From Cryobacterium sp. PH31-L1 (GTDB lineage: Bacteria; Actinomycetota; Actinomycetes; Actinomycetales; Microbacteriaceae), in NCBI RefSeq assembly GCF_030063145.1, contig NZ_JASISM010000001.1, positions 372,001 through 436,000 on the forward strand: a DNA stretch of 64,000 bases. The letters are read 5' to 3'. Positions within the stretch are counted from its first letter, which is position 1, and every line of letters begins with the position of its first letter. The notes under the pieces are model-generated. The model did no database searches and was not told the DNA's origin. It saw only the letters and a program-made list of their open reading frames with translations. This document shows positions 25,568 to 34,991 of this stretch, piece after piece. A program made the translations under genes and the position numbers.

Positions 25568-27541
25568 CTACTTCTTCATCTGCGAGGTGATGGTGTTCAT
25601 GACCATCGTGTCGGCGAGGGTGGTGACGTCGCCGACGTCGCGTCCCTCGGCCGCGTCTCGCAGCAGACGGCGCATGATCTTGCCGGAGCGGGTCTTCGGC
25701 AGCTCGTCCACGATGTAGATGTCGCGCGGGCGGGCAATGGCACCGATCTGCTGGGCCACGTGGGCTCGCAGGATGCTGACGATGTCCTCGTGCGAGGCAA
25801 TCTCAGCCTGGCTGAACTTGATCACGACGAACGCGACGACCGCCTGACCGGTGGTCTCGTCGGCGGCACCGACCACGGCGGCTTCGGCCGTGAGCGAGTG
25901 GGCAACGAGAGACGACTCGATTTCGGCGGTGGACAGGCGGTGGCCCGACACGTTCATGACGTCGTCGACACGGCCGAGCAACCAGATATCACCGTCGTGG
26001 TCGAGCCTGGCGCCGTCGCCGGCGAAGTACAGCGGGCCGTCTTTCGCGCCGGTTGTGCCCTCGAACTTGTCCCAGTAGGTCTCCTTGAAGCGCTCGGGGT
26101 CGCCCCAGATGCCGCGGAGCATGGCTGGCCAGGGCTGGGTGACCACGAGGAGTCCGCCGTTCCCGTGGCCGACGTGCACGCCGTCGTCATCGAGCACGTC
26201 GATGGTGATGCCGGGAACCGGAACCTGGGCGGCGCCCGGCTTGGTTTCGGTGAGGCCGGCGAGGGCCGAGACCATGATCGAGCCGGTCTCGGTCTGCCAC
26301 CACGTGTCGACGATCGGAGTCAGGTTGCTGCCGATGACCTCGCGGTACCACATCCACGCTTCGGGGTTGATGGGCTCGCCCACCGAGCCGAGCACGCGCA
26401 GGCTCGACAGGTCGAACTTCTGCGGAATCTGTCGGCCCAGCTTCATGAACGTGCGGATCGCGGTCGGCGCTGTATACAGAATCGAGACCTTGTACTTTTC
26501 GATGATTTCCCACCAGCGACCGGTGTGCGGGGAGTCGGGGGTGCCCTCGTAGAGCACCTGGGTGGCGCCGTTGGCGAGCGGTCCGTAAACCACGTAGCTG
26601 TGTCCGGTGATCCAGCCGACGTCGGCGGTGCACCAGTAGACATCCGTTTCGGGCTTGAGGTCGAAGACGTTCTGGTGGGTGAACGCGTTCTGGGTCAGGT
26701 AGCCGCCGCTGGTGTGCAGGATGCCCTTGGGCGCGCCGGTCGTGCCCGATGTATACAGAATGAAGAGCGGGTTCTCGGCCGGGAAAGCTCCGGCCTCGTG
26801 CTCGGGAGAGGCCGTCTCCATGGCGTCGGACCACCAGATGTCGCGGTCGTTCCACTGCACGTCCTGGCCGGTGCGCTTGACCACGAGCACGTTCTTCACC
26901 GAGGAGTCGTTGGACTGCAGTGCGGCGTCGACGGCCGGCTTGAGGGCGCTGATCTTGCCCTTGCGGTAGCCGCCATCGGCCGTGATGACGAGCACGGCAT
27001 TGGCATCGTCGATGCGTGAGCGCAGGCTTTCGGCGCTGAATCCACCGAAGATGACGGAGTGCACGGCGCCGATGCGGGCCACGGCGAGCATGGAGATGAC
27101 CGCCTCGGGAATCATCGGCAGGTAGACGGCCACGCGGTCGCCGGCGGTGACCCCGAGGCCGAGCAGCACGTTGGCGGCCCTTTTGACCTCGGTGGTCAGC
27201 TCGGCATAGGTGTAGCTGCGGGAATCGCCGGGCTCTCCTTCAAAGTACAGCGCCACGCGGTCGCCGTTTCCGGCCAGAACGTGGCGGTCGAGGCAGTTGT
27301 AGGCGACATTGAGTTCGCCGTCTTCGAACCACTTGGCGAACGGCGGGTTGGTCCAGTCGAGGGTCTTGGTGAACGGCTTGTGCCAGTGCAGCAGATTGCG
27401 GGCCTGATCAGCCCAAAAGGCGGTCGGGTCGTTCTGTGCTTCGGCGTACAGGTCCGGTGTCGCTGCTGTCTGCGCGGCGAACTCGGGAGTGGGCGCGAAT
27501 CGACGCGATTCGTGCAGGAGGGTGTCAATTTTAACCGTCAT
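25568..27541 (-). CDS. acs: Acetyl-CoA synthetase (AMP-forming)
   Basis: Activates acetate to acetyl-CoA through acetyl-adenylate, using ATP and CoA. The 657-residue length is that of full Acs enzymes. Visible motifs: the adenylate-forming signature LYTSGTTGAPKGILHT near residue 262, DVYWCTADVGWITGHSYVVY, DTWWQTETGSIM (acetate-binding Trp region) and the C-terminal TRSGKIMRRLLR with the catalytic and acetylatable Lys near residue 620. The start ATG at 27541 is preceded by AAAGGAG (27549-27555, minus strand). Flanked by an acyltransferase and the 6C RNA/tad region; monocistronic in appearance. Confidence 0.95.
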   Translation of the reverse strand: MTVKIDTLLHESRRFAPTPEFAAQTAATPDLYAEAQNDPTAFWADQARNLLHWHKPFTKTLDWTNPPFAKWFEDGELNVAYNCLDRHVLAGNGDRVALYFEGEPGDSRSYTYAELTTEVKRAANVLLGLGVTAGDRVAVYLPMIPEAVISMLAVARIGAVHSVIFGGFSAESLRSRIDDANAVLVITADGGYRKGKISALKPAVDAALQSNDSSVKNVLVVKRTGQDVQWNDRDIWWSDAMETASPEHEAGAFPAENPLFILYTSGTTGAPKGILHTSGGYLTQNAFTHQNVFDLKPETDVYWCTADVGWITGHSYVVYGPLANGATQVLYEGTPDSPHTGRWWEIIEKYKVSILYTAPTAIRTFMKLGRQIPQKFDLSSLRVLGSVGEPINPEAWMWYREVIGSNLTPIVDTWWQTETGSIMVSALAGLTETKPGAAQVPVPGITIDVLDDDGVHVGHGNGGLLVVTQPWPAMLRGIWGDPERFKETYWDKFEGTTGAKDGPLYFAGDGARLDHDGDIWLLGRVDDVMNVSGHRLSTAEIESSLVAHSLTAEAAVVGAADETTGQAVVAFVVIKFSQAEIASHEDIVSILRAHVAQQIGAIARPRDIYIVDELPKTRSGKIMRRLLRDAAEGRDVGDVTTLADTMVMNTITSQMKK

Positions 27542-27716
27542 ATGTGTAATTCGCTCCTTTGCGGTACGTGCATGCAGGACATCGCCAGCTCACCTGAACC
27601 CTACCGGTTCCGGACCAATCTCTGTATACACAAACGAAATACTGAGAAATGGACCCCCGTTTCAGGGTGATTTTGTACCCCCCGCCCGAGTGTCCTCTCT
27701 AATGAGGACATTGGAC

Positions 27717-27744
27717 TTGCATTTTGAGCGCGGCTGCGTAAACT
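27717..27744 (+). promoter_or_regulatory. Putative promoter of the 6C RNA
   Basis: TTGCAT (27717-27722) and TAAACT (27739-27744) are separated by 16 nt, a fair fit to a sigma-70 promoter. The likely transcription start, near 27751, is just before the first 6C stem. Confidence 0.5.
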
Positions 27745-27750
27745 GAAACA

Positions 27751-27851
27751 CGTCTGAACGAAAGTTTTGACCAGCGTCGCGTACGGTTCCCCCCAATCTG
27801 CGCGATGCTAGGCGGCACCTGTTCCCCCCAATAGGTGCCGCCCCTTCTATT
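27751..27851 (+). ncRNA. 6C RNA (actinobacterial small RNA)
   Basis: Two hairpins, each with six consecutive C in the loop, which define the 6C motif. Stem 1: AGCGTCGCG (27773-27781) pairs with CGCGATGCT with one G-U, loop containing GGTTCCCCCCAATC. Stem 2: GGCGGCACCT and AGGTGCCGCC (10 bp, perfect) close GTTCCCCCCAAT, followed by CCTTCTATTT as a terminator. In mycobacteria the corresponding RNA (6C/B11) also lies beside the tad/ssd locus, and its C-rich loops are reported to act on mRNAs by pairing with G-rich sites. The positional match supports the call; the ends are approximate. Confidence 0.85.
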
Positions 27852-28040
27852 TAACGGGTTCGACTTCAACGAGTCGACCGTTTGTTAGACCCGCGCGAAG
27901 TTGTGCGGTGCGGGCGCTGTATTGAACTGGGTGCGGAGGTCGTGCTGGTGCAACTCCTCCACAGCTTCCTCGGCCCCCTGGTTGTCCACAGATTGTGCCG
28001 GCCCAGCCGGCGCCGTCACCGCTCGCCGTACCGTCGAAGC

Positions 28041-29306
28041 ATGGGCCAGCCTTTCGTTGCCGTTCCGTCGTACGCCGTTCCGGGCGCGGCCGTCGCAGTG
28101 TCGGCTATTCCGAGTGCTGCCGGTTCGAGCGCTACCGACTCTGGCGTTGACTATTCGGTTTCGCGAGCGGTGGCCGATCCCCGGGCGACGCCGCCGGTCG
28201 GCACCGCGGCGGTGCGCTTGGGCACGTCGGGCATGTCGGGCATGTCGGGTTCTGGAGCCACACCGCCGCCCGTGAACTCCGCCCGGCACCGTTCGGCGAC
28301 AGCGGATGCCGCTGGCGCGAGACCGCAGACCGCCCGAGCGGCCCCGCCGCTGGTGGGCAGCGAGCGCCCGAACGTGCGCGCCCTGGGGCCGCTTGCCAGC
28401 TACGCCGCGGCCCCGGGTGCGACTGACCTATTCGTCAACGGAGATGCCGGCCTGTGGATCGACTCCGGGCACGGTCTCGCCTTCGCGCCGGCCTGGCAAC
28501 TCGGCGAGGCCGAGGTGCGCGAGCTGGCCGTCCGACTGATCGCTCTGGGCGGGCGGCATATTGACGAGGCGAGCCCGTGCGTCGACGTGCGACTGGCCGA
28601 CGGCATTCGGGTGCACGCTGTGCTTCCGCCGGTCTCGAGCACCGGAACTCTGCTCTCGATTCGGCTTCCGCACGCCGCCGACCGCAGCCTTGGCGCACTC
28701 GCTGACGCCGGGCTGTTTGGCGTGGGGGAGGCATCCGCTGCCCGATTGGGTCGCCTGCGTGCCGCGGTGCGCGGCCGCCAGAATCTGCTGATCACCGGTG
28801 CTGCCGGGAGTGGCAAAACCACGCTGCTGGCGGCGCTGCTCGGCGAAGCGCCGGCCGACGAGCGCATCGTCGCGATCGAAGATGTGGCTGAGTTGCGCAT
28901 TCGGCATCCGCACGTCGTGGCCCTCGAGGCCAGGCAGGCCAATCTCGAGGGGGCTGGGCGCATCGGACTGGAGGCGCTGCTGCGTGAGGCGCTGCGCATG
29001 CGGCCGGATCGGCTCGTGCTCGGCGAGTGCCGCGGGGCGGAGATTCGGGAGCTGCTTGCCGCTCTCAACACCGGTCACGACGGGGGAGCGGGCACGCTGC
29101 ACGCGAATTCGCTCGAAGACGTTCCGGCGCGACTGGAGGCGCTCGGTTCTCTCGCCGGCATGAGCGCTGCCGCCGTGGCCAGGCAGACCGTGAGCGCGAT
29201 CGGCCTGGTGCTGCACCTGGAACGCACCGACGGGGTACGCCGACTCGACGCCGTCGGACGTTTCACGCTCGACGGCCGAGACCGGCTCTCGATCGAGGCG
29301 GTCTGA
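28041..29306 (+). CDS. tadA: Tad pilus assembly ATPase TadA/CpaF
   Basis: A type II/IV secretion ATPase that powers assembly of Flp/Tad-type pili. 421 residues from the ATG at 28041; the frame is open from 27882, but the upstream part lies in the 6C-tad spacer. Residues 1 to about 115 are a low-complexity Ala/Pro/Ser/Thr region with GMSGMSGSG-type repeats. The catalytic part follows: GATDLFVNGDAGLWID (start of the CpaF fold), Walker A ITGAAGSGKTTLLAALL, Asp-box IVAIEDVAELR, then MRPDRLVLGECRGAEIRELL (Walker B) and GHDGGAGTLHANS (His box). First gene of a five-gene plus-strand tad cluster. Confidence 0.9.
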   Translation: MGQPFVAVPSYAVPGAAVAVSAIPSAAGSSATDSGVDYSVSRAVADPRATPPVGTAAVRLGTSGMSGMSGSGATPPPVNSARHRSATADAAGARPQTARAAPPLVGSERPNVRALGPLASYAAAPGATDLFVNGDAGLWIDSGHGLAFAPAWQLGEAEVRELAVRLIALGGRHIDEASPCVDVRLADGIRVHAVLPPVSSTGTLLSIRLPHAADRSLGALADAGLFGVGEASAARLGRLRAAVRGRQNLLITGAAGSGKTTLLAALLGEAPADERIVAIEDVAELRIRHPHVVALEARQANLEGAGRIGLEALLREALRMRPDRLVLGECRGAEIRELLAALNTGHDGGAGTLHANSLEDVPARLEALGSLAGMSAAAVARQTVSAIGLVLHLERTDGVRRLDAVGRFTLDGRDRLSIEAV

Positions 29307-29348
29307 TGCGGGGCGATCAACCAGCCACGATTCGGCGAGGGTGCAACC

Positions 29349-30434
29349 GTGCGCCGACCTGACGCTGTCCCGCCGATCGAAGAGGTCGCGGCAGTGACCC
29401 AACGGCTGGCGGTTCTGCTGTCGGCGGGTGTGTCCCCGGTGTCAGCGTGGGGCTACCTGTTACCGGCGCGCGGCGTTCCGATCGGGCGCCGGGTGGTTTC
29501 GCCGCGTGCAGCCCGCATGGTTTCGGCCGGCGAGGCCGGCGCGGTGGCATCGGGGACCACTCCCATAGTGCGGGCTGCAGCGCGCGCCGCGACTCGGGGC
29601 GACAGCGTGGCCGATGCGATCGCCGGTCAGGCGCGTCGGCTCGGCTGCGAGAATTCTTCTGCGGGCGGTGCCGCACGTGCGGCGGCTGCCGGACGCGGGC
29701 GACGACGTGCTTATGCGGCTACTCAGGCCGAGCACGCCTGGCTCGGACTTGCTGCTGCCTGGCAGGTAGCAACCCAGGCCGGTGCGCCGCTGGCGGGCTG
29801 CCTGCGCGAACTCGCCGCATCCCTGCGGGAACTCGCCCAGGTGCAGCGCGATCTCGAGGTGGCGCTGGCGGCTCCTCGCGCGACCGCCAGACTGGTGATG
29901 GTGCTGCCGCTGATCGGGGTCGTCTTCGGCAGCCTCATGGGCTTCGACTCCCTGCACACCCTGTTCGCGACCGTGCCTGGGTGGGTTTGCCTTAGCGGCG
30001 GCGCTCTGCTGATGCTCGCAGCCGCAGGCTGGAACCGGGCGTTGGTGCGCCGGGCGGGCCCGACCGACCTCACGCCGGGGCTGCGACTGGAACTCATGGC
30101 CATCGCTATGAGCGGCGGAGGTTCCATCGACCGCTCCCGTGCACTGGTGCAGGCTGCCGCCGAGCGCTACGGCATTGCAGCGGGCGACGTCGGTGACCCG
30201 GTTGACCGGGTACTCGACCTGTCAACGCGAGCGGGAGTTCCCGCGGCAGAACTGTTGCGCAGCGAGGCCGAACAACTGCGGCGCGATGCCCGCAGCGCCG
30301 GGCAGCGCCGAGCCGCGACACTCTCCGTGACGCTCATGCTGCCGCTTGGCCTGTGCGTGTTACCCGCGTTCATGCTGGTCGGCGTGGTGCCGCTGCTGCT
30401 CAGTGTGCTCTCCTCCACCCTGACAACGTTCTGA
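29349..30434 (+). CDS. Tad pilus inner-membrane platform protein (TadB/TadC-like, type II secretion F domain)
   Basis: 361 residues with a GTG start; GAGGG lies 8 nt upstream. Hydrophobic segments occur around 190-215 (LVMVLPLIGVVFGSLMGF), 222-240 and at the C-terminus (LSVTLMLPLGLCVLPAFMLV). The cytoplasmic part with repeated Arg/Ala-rich helices and LRELAASLRELAQVQRDLEV fits a type II secretion F (GspF) domain. It should form the pilus assembly platform next to TadA. Actinobacterial clusters often have separate TadB and TadC. Only one gene is present here, apparently combining the parts. Confidence 0.75.
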   Translation: MRRPDAVPPIEEVAAVTQRLAVLLSAGVSPVSAWGYLLPARGVPIGRRVVSPRAARMVSAGEAGAVASGTTPIVRAAARAATRGDSVADAIAGQARRLGCENSSAGGAARAAAAGRGRRRAYAATQAEHAWLGLAAAWQVATQAGAPLAGCLRELAASLRELAQVQRDLEVALAAPRATARLVMVLPLIGVVFGSLMGFDSLHTLFATVPGWVCLSGGALLMLAAAGWNRALVRRAGPTDLTPGLRLELMAIAMSGGGSIDRSRALVQAAAERYGIAAGDVGDPVDRVLDLSTRAGVPAAELLRSEAEQLRRDARSAGQRRAATLSVTLMLPLGLCVLPAFMLVGVVPLLLSVLSSTLTTF

Positions 30435-30544
30435 AACTGTCCACAGAAAAGCGGATGCCGCCCGCCCGCGCCGATGGATCGGAGCAGAGTGAGCGTGCTC
30501 GTGCCGCCCAACCCGCGTCGATGGACGCCGAAGGAGACGAGTCT

Positions 30545-30724
30545 GTGTATACAAAGACCACCCTTAAAAAGTTGGCCGACGAGGCCGGAGCAGCGACGGC
30601 GGAATACGTTGTCGCCACGATGGCCGCGGTCGGGTTCGCCGGGCTGCTCATCGTCATTTTGCGCAGCGACGAGGTGCGGGGAATGCTCACCGATCTGGTG
30701 CGACGTGCCCTCAGCATCGGGTAG
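30545..30724 (+). CDS. DUF4244 protein, Flp-pilin-like
   Basis: A 59-residue protein typical of actinobacterial tad loci. I start at GTG 30545 because AAGGAG lies 8 nt upstream. The frame is open to 30353 but without other good sites. It reads basic N-terminus (KTTLKKLADEAG), the pilin-like AATAEYVVATMAAVGFAGLL with Glu five residues into the hydrophobic helix, and a charged C-terminus. The Gly-AATAEY segment looks like a type IV pilin processing region, so it may be the pilin subunit. Its 3' end overlaps the next gene. Confidence 0.8.
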   Translation: MYTKTTLKKLADEAGAATAEYVVATMAAVGFAGLLIVILRSDEVRGMLTDLVRRALSIG

Positions 30725-31070
30725 TCAAGGCGCCGGAGGTCGCCAACGCAGTCGGGGCAGCACGACCGCAGAGTTCGCCACGGCACTGCCAGCGATCGTA
30801 CTGGTGCTGGCCTGCTGCCTCGGTGCTGTTCAGGTCATTGGCGTGCAGGTGCGGGTGACGGATGCTGCCGCCAGCGCCGCGCGGGCCCTCGCCCGCGGCG
30901 ACAGCGAGGCCCGGGCCGCAGCGCTCGTGCAACGAGCCGTGGGTGGCGCGAGCCTGGCACCGGAACACCGCGGCGAGTTCGTCTGTGCCCACGTCGTCAC
31001 GCGTGCGCCGGGAATCTTCGCGGGCCTCACCCTCGATGCACAGTCCTGCGCCCTGGCCGGTGGCCAATGA
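30705..31070 (+). CDS. TadE-like pseudopilin
   Basis: 121 residues. The start is uncertain: the GTG at 30705 is the only in-frame start close to the domain and overlaps the DUF4244 gene by 20 nt. The hydrophobic segment (RGSTTAEFATALPAIVLVLA) has the TAEFA motif of TadE-type minor pilins, followed by VQVIGVQVRVTDAAASAARA. The C-terminal part is extracytoplasmic with two Cys. It overlaps the next gene by 4 nt (ATGA). Confidence 0.8.
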   Translation: MPSASGSQGAGGRQRSRGSTTAEFATALPAIVLVLACCLGAVQVIGVQVRVTDAAASAARALARGDSEARAAALVQRAVGGASLAPEHRGEFVCAHVVTRAPGIFAGLTLDAQSCALAGGQ

Positions 31071-31507
31071 GCCCGGGAATCGGTACGGCGAACGACCGGG
31101 TCGCCAAGACCGAAACGGCAGGCACTGGCGTCTGGCCCGAGACCGGGCCTGGCACAGTGGCTGAAACCGGGCCTCGGTCGACCGATCAGGGAGCCGGGTC
31201 GATCCTCGCGCTCGCCGTGCTCGCCGCCACCGTGCTGCTGACAACCCTCGTCGTGTCGGTTCTCGGGCTGCTCGCCGCGGGCCGGTCCGTAGCGAACGCG
31301 GCCGATGCGGCCGCGCTCGCCGCCGCCGACACGGCCTCCGGGTCAATCGCCGGCTACCCCTGCGAGGCAGCGGATGCCGTCGCCACGGTGAACGAGACCA
31401 CCGTCACGAACTGTACGGTGACGGGACTGATCGCATCCGTTTCGGTGCGGCGTCGGGTGCACGGAATCGACATCTCCGGGAGTGCTCGGGCCGGGCCGCC
31501 GCCCTGA
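31067..31507 (+). CDS. TadE-like protein of the Rv3654c type (helicase/secretion-neighbourhood family)
   Basis: 146 residues. After a polar N-terminal tail of about 40 residues comes GAGSILALAVLAATVLLTTL, one transmembrane helix, then AGRSVANAADAAALAAADTA, the hallmark of the second TadE-like protein in actinobacterial tad clusters (Flp pilus minor component, TadG-like in topology). Start ATG overlaps the TadE-like gene by 4 nt. Last gene of the tad run; a small minus-strand gene follows. Confidence 0.75.
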   Translation: MSPGIGTANDRVAKTETAGTGVWPETGPGTVAETGPRSTDQGAGSILALAVLAATVLLTTLVVSVLGLLAAGRSVANAADAAALAAADTASGSIAGYPCEAADAVATVNETTVTNCTVTGLIASVSVRRRVHGIDISGSARAGPPP

Positions 31508-31518
31508 GCCGGGTCGAT

Positions 31519-31755
31519 CTACGAGAGCAGCACCTCGAGGTAGCGGTACTCGACTGCGCTCGGGCGCCCGGGTGAATCGGAGCCTTCGAATTCCAGGCCG
31601 GCGCCGCGCGCGTAGAGATAGCGCTTGCCGGAATCGGCCGGAATCTCGATGCGCGGCTGCGGATCACCCGAGTCGAGAAAAGTCGTCGTGATTGTCTTGC
31701 CCTGAAGGGGGCCGTCCGTCAACTTCGCGGTGTATGTGGCCGTCATTGTACCCAT
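31519..31755 (-). CDS. Small hypothetical protein
   Basis: 78 residues from the ATG at 31755 (ATG at 31746 is equally possible; neither has a strong ribosome site). It is soluble-looking and acidic, with TYTAKLTDGPLQGKTITTTF then DSGDPQPRIEIPADSGKRYL and EYRYLEVLLS. I do not recognise a family. The sequence looks protein-like, with regular alternation suggestive of a small beta-sheet fold, and it lies alone between the tad cluster and topA. Confidence 0.6.
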   Translation of the reverse strand: MGTMTATYTAKLTDGPLQGKTITTTFLDSGDPQPRIEIPADSGKRYLYARGAGLEFEGSDSPGRPSAVEYRYLEVLLS

Positions 31756-31961
31756 GCGTCTATTCTGCACTTGGGCGGGCAAACAGCAAGCGTTCGGGAT
31801 TGTGGTGGTGCATGCTCTGAGCGAACTGAGCACGGGCTGGGAGCGCCGTGTGTGCCAGCGGGACGCGCCGAGACGTGCCCGTCGATTAGGCGCGCACTCC
31901 ATTCCGGTGTGTATGGTGTGCCTTGGCCCATATTTGGTCACTACGTATAAAGAGGAGTCTG

Positions 31962-34900
31962 GTGCCAGGCACTAAGAAGCTGGTCATTGTTGAATCACCG
32001 ACCAAGATGAAGTCGATCGCCGCGTATCTCGGCGACGGCTACGAGGTTTTGTCTTCGGTTGGTCATATTCGCGATCTGATCGAGCCGAAAAACCTGCCGC
32101 CTGAGCTCAAGAAGGGTGCCCTCGGCCGATTCTCGGTCGACGTGGAGAACGGTTTCGAACCGTACTACGTGGTCAGCGACGCCAAGAAGAAGACCGTCAG
32201 CGAACTCAAGCGGGCCCTCAAGAATGCGAACGAACTCCTGCTCGCAACTGATGAGGACCGCGAGGGCGAGGCCATTGCCTGGCACCTGCTGCAGGTGCTG
32301 CAGCCCAAGGTACCCGTCAAGCGCATGGTGTTCCACGAGATCACCAAAGACGCCATCCTCGCCGCCAAAGACAACACCCGCGACCTCGACACCGCCCTCG
32401 TCGACGCGCAGGAAACCCGCCGCATCCTCGACCGCATCTACGGCTACGAGATCTCGCCCGTGCTGTGGCGCAAGGTCGGCCCCGGCCTGTCTGCCGGCCG
32501 GGTGCAAAGCGCCGCGACCCGTCTCGTCGTCGACCGGGAGAAGGAGCGCCTCGCGTTCGTCTCCGCCGGCTACTGGGATCTGCTGGCGCGACTGGCAGCA
32601 TCCGCTTTAGAAACCGAGCAGGCGTTCGACGCGAAGCTCGTTCGACTGAACGGTGAGCGCATCGCCACCGGTGGCGACTTCGACGATTCCGGTGCGCTCA
32701 AGCCCACCGTGAAGGCCATCACCCTCGATGCCTCCGCCGCTCAGGCACTGACGACCGCGCTGCGGGCTCCCGGTGTGAAGCTCGAGGTCACCAAGGTCAC
32801 CTCCAAGCCGTACCGTCGCAGCCCCGCCGCACCGTTCACGACCTCGACCCTGCAGCAGGAAGCGGCACGCAAGCTGCGCTTCACCGCACGGCAGACTATG
32901 AGCGTTGCGCAGTCGCTGTACGAAAACGGGTACATCACTTATATGCGTACCGACTCGCCGTCGCTCGGCCAGCAGGCCCTCACGGCCGCCCGCACCCAGG
33001 CAGCTAAGCTCTACGGCGCCGAGACGGTTCCGGATGCCCCGCGCGCCTACAAAGGCAAGAGCAAGAACGCCCAGGAAGCGCACGAGGCAATTCGTCCCTC
33101 CGGCGACACGTTCCGCACCCCGACCTCGCTCGCCTCCAGCCTGCGCGGCAACGACTTCAAGCTCTACGACCTGATCTGGAAGCGCACCGTCGCCTCGCAG
33201 ATGAAGGACGCCACCGGCTCTACCGCCTCGGTGACCATTGTTGCCGGCCCGACCGGAGCCTCGGAGCACCCGACCGCTTCGGGCGCGCTCGCTGAATTCG
33301 GAGCCCGTGGCACCGTCATCACCTTTCGCGGCTTCATGCTTGCCTATGAGGAGTCCAAGGACGAGGAGCGCAACGCGTCCACGGATGCGACCGAGTCCAA
33401 GTTGCCGCCGCTCGAAGAAGGCCAGACGCTGACCCTGCTCGAGCTCGAGGCCAAAGGCCACGAGACCACCCCGGCCGCCCGCTACACCGAGGCCAGCCTG
33501 GTCAAGAAGCTCGAAGAGCTCGGCATCGGCCGCCCCTCGACCTTCGCGTCGATCATCTCCACGATCACCGAGCGCGGTTATGTCACGCCGCGCGGCCAGT
33601 CGCTGGTTCCCAACTGGATCGCGTTCTCAGTCGTGCGCCTGCTCGAAGAATTCTTCGGCGACCTGGTCGAATACGACTTCACCGCCGAGATGGAAGACGA
33701 CCTCGACCGCATCGCCGGCGGCGAAGCCAACCGACTCGACTGGCTCACCAGCTTCTACTTCGGCAGCGACAAGCACCGAGGCCTGCGCCAGGTCATCGAC
33801 AACCTCGGGGAGATCGACCCGCGCGTCATCAACTCGGTCGCCATCAGCGACGACATCACCCTGCGCATCGGCAAGTACGGCCCCTACCTCGAGGTCATTG
33901 ACCCCGACGCGGCAGCGGATGCTCCGCCCCGCCGCGTGAACATCCCGCCGGAACTCGCTCCCGACGAATTGACGGCGACCAAGGCGCGTGAGCTCATCGA
34001 CGCCCCGGTCGTGACCGACCGCGTGATCGGCCTCAACCCGGACAACGGCAAGGAGATCGTGGCGAAGGACGGCCGGTTCGGGCCGTACGTCACCGAGCTC
34101 GCGCCGGCACCGGCCGAGCCGGTTGCTCCGGTCGTTGTCGCGGCTCCGGTCGCCGCGCCCATCGAAACTATCGACCCCGCCACCGGCGAGGTCACGGTCA
34201 CGGTCGCCAAGCCGAAGCGCAAGCCGGCTGTGAAGAAGGTGGCCGCTGCTGACAAGCCGCGCACGGCATCCATTTTCAAGTCCATGGACCTCGCCACGGT
34301 CGACCTCGAAACGGCCCTGCGCCTGCTCGCCCTGCCGCGCGTCGTCGGGCTCGACCCGGAGACCGGCACCGAGATTCTGGCCCAGAACGGCAAGTTCGGG
34401 CCGTACCTGAAGAAGGGCATCGATACCCGGTCGCTCACGAGCGAAGACCAGATCTTCGACATCGACCTGCCGGGCGCGATCGAGCTCTACGCGCAGCCCA
34501 AGTACGGTGCACGTCGGGCCTCCAGTGCCCTCAAGGAATTCGAAGCGCCCGACCCGGAGAGCGGCAAAGCGATCAAGATCAAGGACGGCCGGTTCGGTGC
34601 GTATGTGACCGACGGGGTCACCAACGCGACTATTCCCAAGTCGGAGGATATCGAGGAGATCGACTTCGACCGGGCCGTGCAGCTGCTCGCCGACAAGCGG
34701 GCCAAGGGGCCGGCCGCGCCGCGCAAGAAGGCACCAGCCAAGAAAGCCGCTGCCAAAAAGCCGGCCGTGAAGAAGGCGCCGACCGCTGCGGCCAAGGCGG
34801 CGACCGCGAAGAAGGCAGCCGCTACCCGCGCCAAGAATGCGGCGGCCAAGGCCGCGCTGGCCGGCACGCCCGTCGCGGCGGTGAAGAAGGCCGCCGTGAA

Positions 34901-34991
34901 GAAGCCCGCGGTCAAGAAGCCGGCCGTCAAGAAGCGGGCCTCGGCCGCTGACTCGGCGACGACCACGACCATCGCGCCGAAGGCGCCGTGA
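31962..34991 (+). CDS. topA: DNA topoisomerase I (type IA)
   Basis: Relaxes negative supercoils through a 5'-phosphotyrosyl intermediate. 1009 residues from the GTG at 31962, with AGAGGAG upstream. The Toprim domain begins KKLVIVESPTKMKSIAAYLG and holds the DxDxE-like ATDEDREGEA. The catalytic Tyr is in NGYITYMRTDSPSL, near residue 325. Four C-terminal topo_C repeats follow (IGKYGPYLEV, KDGRFGPYVT, QNGKFGPYLK, KDGRFGAYVT) instead of zinc fingers, then from about residue 920 a long Lys/Ala/Pro tail (PAKKAAAKKPAVKK) like histone H1, typical of actinobacterial enzymes and important there for processivity. It is coupled to tmk by a 4-nt overlap. Confidence 0.97.
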   Translation: MPGTKKLVIVESPTKMKSIAAYLGDGYEVLSSVGHIRDLIEPKNLPPELKKGALGRFSVDVENGFEPYYVVSDAKKKTVSELKRALKNANELLLATDEDREGEAIAWHLLQVLQPKVPVKRMVFHEITKDAILAAKDNTRDLDTALVDAQETRRILDRIYGYEISPVLWRKVGPGLSAGRVQSAATRLVVDREKERLAFVSAGYWDLLARLAASALETEQAFDAKLVRLNGERIATGGDFDDSGALKPTVKAITLDASAAQALTTALRAPGVKLEVTKVTSKPYRRSPAAPFTTSTLQQEAARKLRFTARQTMSVAQSLYENGYITYMRTDSPSLGQQALTAARTQAAKLYGAETVPDAPRAYKGKSKNAQEAHEAIRPSGDTFRTPTSLASSLRGNDFKLYDLIWKRTVASQMKDATGSTASVTIVAGPTGASEHPTASGALAEFGARGTVITFRGFMLAYEESKDEERNASTDATESKLPPLEEGQTLTLLELEAKGHETTPAARYTEASLVKKLEELGIGRPSTFASIISTITERGYVTPRGQSLVPNWIAFSVVRLLEEFFGDLVEYDFTAEMEDDLDRIAGGEANRLDWLTSFYFGSDKHRGLRQVIDNLGEIDPRVINSVAISDDITLRIGKYGPYLEVIDPDAAADAPPRRVNIPPELAPDELTATKARELIDAPVVTDRVIGLNPDNGKEIVAKDGRFGPYVTELAPAPAEPVAPVVVAAPVAAPIETIDPATGEVTVTVAKPKRKPAVKKVAAADKPRTASIFKSMDLATVDLETALRLLALPRVVGLDPETGTEILAQNGKFGPYLKKGIDTRSLTSEDQIFDIDLPGAIELYAQPKYGARRASSALKEFEAPDPESGKAIKIKDGRFGAYVTDGVTNATIPKSEDIEEIDFDRAVQLLADKRAKGPAAPRKKAPAKKAAAKKPAVKKAPTAAAKAATAKKAAATRAKNAAAKAALAGTPVAAVKKAAVKKPAVKKPAVKKRASAADSATTTTIAPKAP

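Noticed and set aside
27982..27990. TTGTCCACA, a perfect DnaA-box-like 9-mer before tadA, with a CTGTCCACA near 30435
   Set aside because: Isolated sites with no cluster, no AT-rich unwinding region and no dnaA/dnaN nearby; chance or an unrelated role is likelier than an origin.
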